A stretch of 64,000 nucleotides of DNA from Pogonophryne albipinna (taxonomy: Eukaryota; Chordata; Actinopteri; Perciformes; Artedidraconidae). The DNA is taken from positions 22,656,867 through 22,720,866 of the forward strand of contig CM053243.1 in assembly GCA_028583405.1 (NCBI GenBank). Direction: 5' to 3'. Every line of letters starts with the position of its first letter. Positions within the stretch are counted from its first letter, which is position 1. A program made the translations under genes and the position numbers. Under the pieces are notes generated by a model. The model ran no database searches. It worked only from the letters and a program-made list of their open reading frames with translations, and had not been told where the DNA came from. Positions 55,761 through 64,000 of the stretch are shown piece after piece.

Positions 55761-58384
55761 ATACCCTGAAATATCAATGTGTTGTTTGGAAAGTTGCCAC
55801 AATTCATTTATTCATGATGAGATGGACATATTCTCATTATTTGTTTTTTATGACACTTATTGTATTCACTTTTTGTTTTCTTGTGGACATCATTGTTAAT
55901 ATTGGTACGAATTGATCGGGACTGCCAAATGCTACCCTGCCTATAAACATTTTTTCATGACTTAATAGGGGAATGATACCTAAAGTATCAACTGGTTTCT
56001 TTTGTGTTTATAAGATAATACTATCGTTTCAATTCTAGTGTCAAAGTCTCTATCTCTCTCTGCTGTGCAGCACTGTGTGACACAGTTTTAATGATCATCC
56101 ATCCAGCACTTGTTTACAGCTCGGCTTCCCAGTCATGTTCTGTTAATACCCACTCCTGTTAATATTTATCGTCAGTCTTAATTGGTTTGATGTCACTACA
56201 CTGGTGCTGCTGTCGGCTTGCTTGTTGGACTGGCTTCGGTGTTTTTTCAAAATCTTTATTATTGTGACCGTCAAGTCCTGTTCATTAAAAATCCTGTTCA
56301 TTAAAGTTTTACTTTCCATTTTCATCAGTATGAAGCTGATTCTGTAAATGCATGGAGCTGCGGAAGAGTCAAACCCTGCAAGCGATCACAGGGGAGGTGC
56401 ATAGTCTGTATAAATTATCAGGAAAATGAACTCGATCGAAGATGTAAATTGCACCAATGGTTAGTTATGCGGGGAATTGCCATGCATTTCATGCAGCGAT
56501 AATAAAAATGAATTTTTGAACAAAGGGATCTTAAAATAATATCTACTCTACAGAGAATACCCACATCAAACGAATAATTAAAAGCTTTGAAATGTATCTT
56601 TGTGGTCAGAAGTGCAGAGCACTAGCCCTGTTAATATTGTACTCGATTCAAGTTTTCCTAAAGAAAAAAACAAAACCAGAGATAATTAACAGTTATTACA
56701 GGCTTTTTCAACCTAAATTTGACTTTCAAATATTAGCTCTTATATATAAACTATGCTTCTGGCATCTGCAAATTAGCCTTAGTGTTTCTCGTCTAATTAG
56801 GTCTCATTGAACCCATGGTAACCCACACACAATGACATTAATTATTCAGCAGCATAACATGTATTTAAGAGAAGTCATTAGAGTGTATTTTATTTGCATT
56901 GTATTAATCTCATACACATCACCTTTACAATTTAGTAGACTATAATCTTGGGTCAGAACTAAATTAAATGATGAGGTGATCATTAATATTAAAAGCAGTA
57001 TTTGAATAGCTTGCAGGGCTTTCAAGAAGTTCTCATTATTAAAAAAGACTACTACTTTCTGTTCTAATGCTCAGTTCATTTTAGGTCAGACTTATTTTAC
57101 CCAGACTGTATGTTATATTTATAAATTAGATGGAGCTTTATCATCATCTTATTAGTAAATCGCTAAAATATTTAATGTTTCTTTGTGCTCTTTACTCTTA
57201 TTGAAACTGAACATTACACAACGGAAAGCTTCTGTTCTCAGTGCTTAATTGAGATACATTTACTATTTTAGTTTGGTAAATCATTTCATATAAAGGCACC
57301 GCATTGCCTGTGGTGTAATGTGGTAAAATTAAAAAGTGTGGTTTGGTAAAACCACCCCCCAGCCCTCTCACTTCTCTCTCCCCCACCCACTTGCCCTCCT
57401 ATCTCCATCCTCCTGCCATCTCTCTCTGTCAACAGTGATTTTGCCTCTTGCCACTGATCAAAAGCACCTGCCAAGCCCTGCTAACATTCCCGAGCATGTT
57501 CGCTAATTACCCACAAAGCCTTGCAGATTTATACTCCTAATGGGGGGATTTGCCTCAGATCAGGGGGCAGGGTTTTATGGTTGAACTGCATTACAATGGT
57601 ATTTATTTACTCATTTGGGGAAGAATCTCCTGGGATTATGTGCATTATAAATGTTTTAAAGCAAATATTCTTCTAATTATTACATGACTACTGTACCATT
57701 ATGAATAAGTGCCTCCCTGTTGTATTACCAATTTTCAAATTGTAAACAAGGGTTAGAGACATTGTTGTAATCCTCTCTTGATTTCTTGAAACACTCGTAT
57801 CTTACAGAGGCGAGGCCTTACCATCGGGGAGATCAACAGCAACGCTTAGCACTAATTATAATCCTCTTGTTTAAGTGTAATTGGACAAAAGAGCCTTTTA
57901 ACTGTGCAGTTAATAGGGGAAATTATAGATTAGGTGCCCAACAAATTGCCAATTACTTGTATGTTTAAACTACTACAGTTTGTACAATAGATGTCAAAAA
58001 AATATTTCTCCTGATATTACTGGTTAAGCATGCTCCACCACATGTCTAGTGATTTAAGATCGTCACACAATGTTACTAAAAAAGGTTGTGCTTCATCAAT
58101 ATCACACAAAACTTACAAAAACAGAATTGAAGCTATTATTAAGATTTGATGACACATAAAACAAGTGAAGGCCTCAATCCTACCATGTCGAATTGATTCC
58201 GAAAAGCCAAACTACATTTTTTAATTAGATTATAACTTGATCAATTTGTTAGTTTCCTCCACAACTGGGGTGGTTAGCTTGCACTTTTGCAGACATCCTG
58301 GAGAAAATATTTTCTTGTCCATCCTGTGAACCCATTTTCTGAAAATAGCTGGAGCGATTGTAGAGTGCCAGTCACATAGGATTT
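55758..58384. other. Non-coding stretch
   Basis: No gene or transposon recognised. Pyrimidine-rich DNA lies at 57350-57430. 57480-57970 contains 'cactaattataatcctcttg', 'gtgtaattgg' and other homeodomain-like cores in single-copy-looking DNA. Confidence 0.38.
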
Positions 58385-58620
58385 AAAGGTCCCATGTCAT
58401 GGCCATTTCTACTGATCATAATTCCATTGTTGAGGTCTACTAGAATAGATTTATATTGTGCAATTTTCCAAACTCACATTAGTTTCTCATACAGCATCTC
58501 TGTATAGTATGTGTATTCACTCTCTGTCTTAAACGGCTTGTTGGAGCTCCTGCCCCCCCCCTCGCTGTGAGCCCACTGTGCTCTGATTGGTCCACCACCG
58601 TTACAGCGGAACATCAGTGA
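58385..58620. repeat. AGGTCCCATG-family element, left portion
   Basis: Starts 'ttaaaggtcccatgtcatgg' and follows the inverse of 30740-30970 closely ('cactgtgctctgattgg'). The matching right end is not found nearby, so it is truncated or continues unrecognised into the 58.6-58.86 kb segment. Confidence 0.78.
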
Positions 58621-58624
58621 TTAT

Positions 58625-63055
<4,431 letters not shown>

Positions 63056-63110
63056 AGGTGGGGTAGGTAAGTTTGAGTAACCGGCTCGAGATACACTTTT
63101 TGTTATATTA
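63056..63110. repeat. Left end of a 'TTAAAGGTGGGGTAGGTAAG' fish repeat
   Basis: The phrase 'ttaaaggtggggtaggtaag' followed by 'tttgagtaaccggctcgaga' is a recurrent teleost repeat start. No inverted partner was found in the window, so the right boundary is unknown. Confidence 0.5.
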
Positions 63111-64000
63111 AAAATGTAATGACAAAGTTGGTTAAAGAAAATAATATAGCAGCTACAAAAGTGAAAAACGCTAACTGATCTTTTCTTTTTTAAATGGAGG
63201 ATTAAAAAAAAACAAACAACGTAATTCCTTCTGGAATAGTTAATCTTTGGTATGTTATATGTGTACAACCTAACACTTTATTTAAAAAAATGACAATAAG
63301 TCAAGTCTCACATACACATTTTTGGATTAGTCAAAGTTGATATTTGCCTTAAAGTTAAAGATGCAGGCCATACACATACACATACACATACACACTTCAC
63401 TAAATGCCACAAATAAATGAGGGCAAATTGGCAAATGAAAAACAGGCCGTTGGTAAATGAAGGGGATTCCTTGGCCTAAACAATCAATTATCTCTTTAAA
63501 CTTGTAACATCTATCAACATTTGTCACAATCCATAGAGTGGAGCAGGTGGTCCGTTAACACAGTGTCCGCAGGGGACCAGGCGGAGCAGCCAGCAGGCTC
63601 CGACTCAGGGTGTTGTGTGCTCCGGTGTTAAGTGATGTCTCCCACTGCAGGGCTGTGATGGTCTGTCATACAACCACTCAGACCCTCAATGTACATTTCA
63701 TTATAGTGCGGCAGAATGGCAACTGTCACAGAACCTGGCTATCTATTTCACATCGACTCTGTGTAGGTGTTTAAAAAAAAAAAAGGACACTTTGATTTTC
63801 TCTCTGTCAACACCCGCCCGATCCAACAGTGAATAGAGAAGAAGTTGTGCTGGCTAATTTAATCTAAAACTTTATAAGGCAGGACCTGAACATGGGCTTA
63901 TTTCATTTTCCTCTATTAGGTTCTGATTTATTACATATGACATGTTCACATGAGGGGTTAAGTCAATCATTCCAGCAATGTCACCCCACTAATTTATCAT
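63111..64000. other. No gene seen
   Basis: AT-rich DNA with a short 'catacacatacacataca' run near 63370-63390. No coding or repeat feature that I can name. Confidence 0.4.

Overview
This is nuclear DNA from a vertebrate, almost certainly a teleost fish. It has split genes with GT-AG introns, a fish-type calcitonin/CGRP gene, long (CA)n, (TG)n and (ATCT)n microsatellites, and many relics of hAT, P/THAP, TTAA-type, Polinton, DIRS and LINE elements. Nothing bacterial was seen: no operons, no dense coding, no Shine-Dalgarno sites.

The only host gene I can fully support is calca (about 37.14-40.8 kb, + strand). One promoter and shared exons 1-3 feed two alternative ends. Exon 4 gives a 32-residue amidated calcitonin. 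Exons 5-6 give a 37-residue amidated CGRP. All coding exons, splice phases, dibasic cleavage sites and amidation glycines can be read directly. An (ATCT)n array begins about nine bases after the exon 3 donor.

Left part (1-34.3 kb) is a mobile-element graveyard. 1-3.13 kb: tandem arrays, including a ~170-bp unit carrying TATAAAA, abutting a truncated Polinton/Maverick-type integrase (3125-3928, minus). 4.3-5.3 kb: (TG)n and a ~64-bp minisatellite. 5.8-12.6 kb: three consecutive hAT elements, each with recognisable terminal inverted repeats and a perfect 8-bp target duplication; the third holds a broken KIAA1586/ZNF862-type transposase. 13.88-15.94 kb: an element with ~200-bp inverted arms at TTAA. 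16.1-21.8 kb: a decayed DIRS-type tyrosine-recombinase retrotransposon whose gag is split by a BED-finger hAT (17301-18519). 23.09-24.43 kb: another hAT. 25.31-32.88 kb: a 7.6-kb hAT-bounded nest holding a 40-bp-arm perfect palindrome, foldback repeats and a 5'-truncated L2-like LINE with a 439-codon open frame. 33.15-34.27 kb: another hAT with a perfect target duplication.

Right part (34.3-64 kb) is quieter, AT-rich DNA around and beyond calca. Its main insertion is a 3.3-kb foldback element (42244-45560) whose two arms each encode the start of a THAP zinc finger pointing inward, flanked by a 7/8-bp duplication. It also has a TTAA MITE (46.8-47.3 kb), a few short interspersed repeats and two very long (CA)n tracts (58.9 and 60.0 kb). 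No second host gene is recognisable; several stretches read like conserved non-coding DNA, but that cannot be tested here.

For undescribed biology the best candidates are the inverted THAP-exon foldback, the TATA-bearing array beside the Polinton integrase, and the nested hAT structures whose exact target duplications allow insertion order to be reconstructed.
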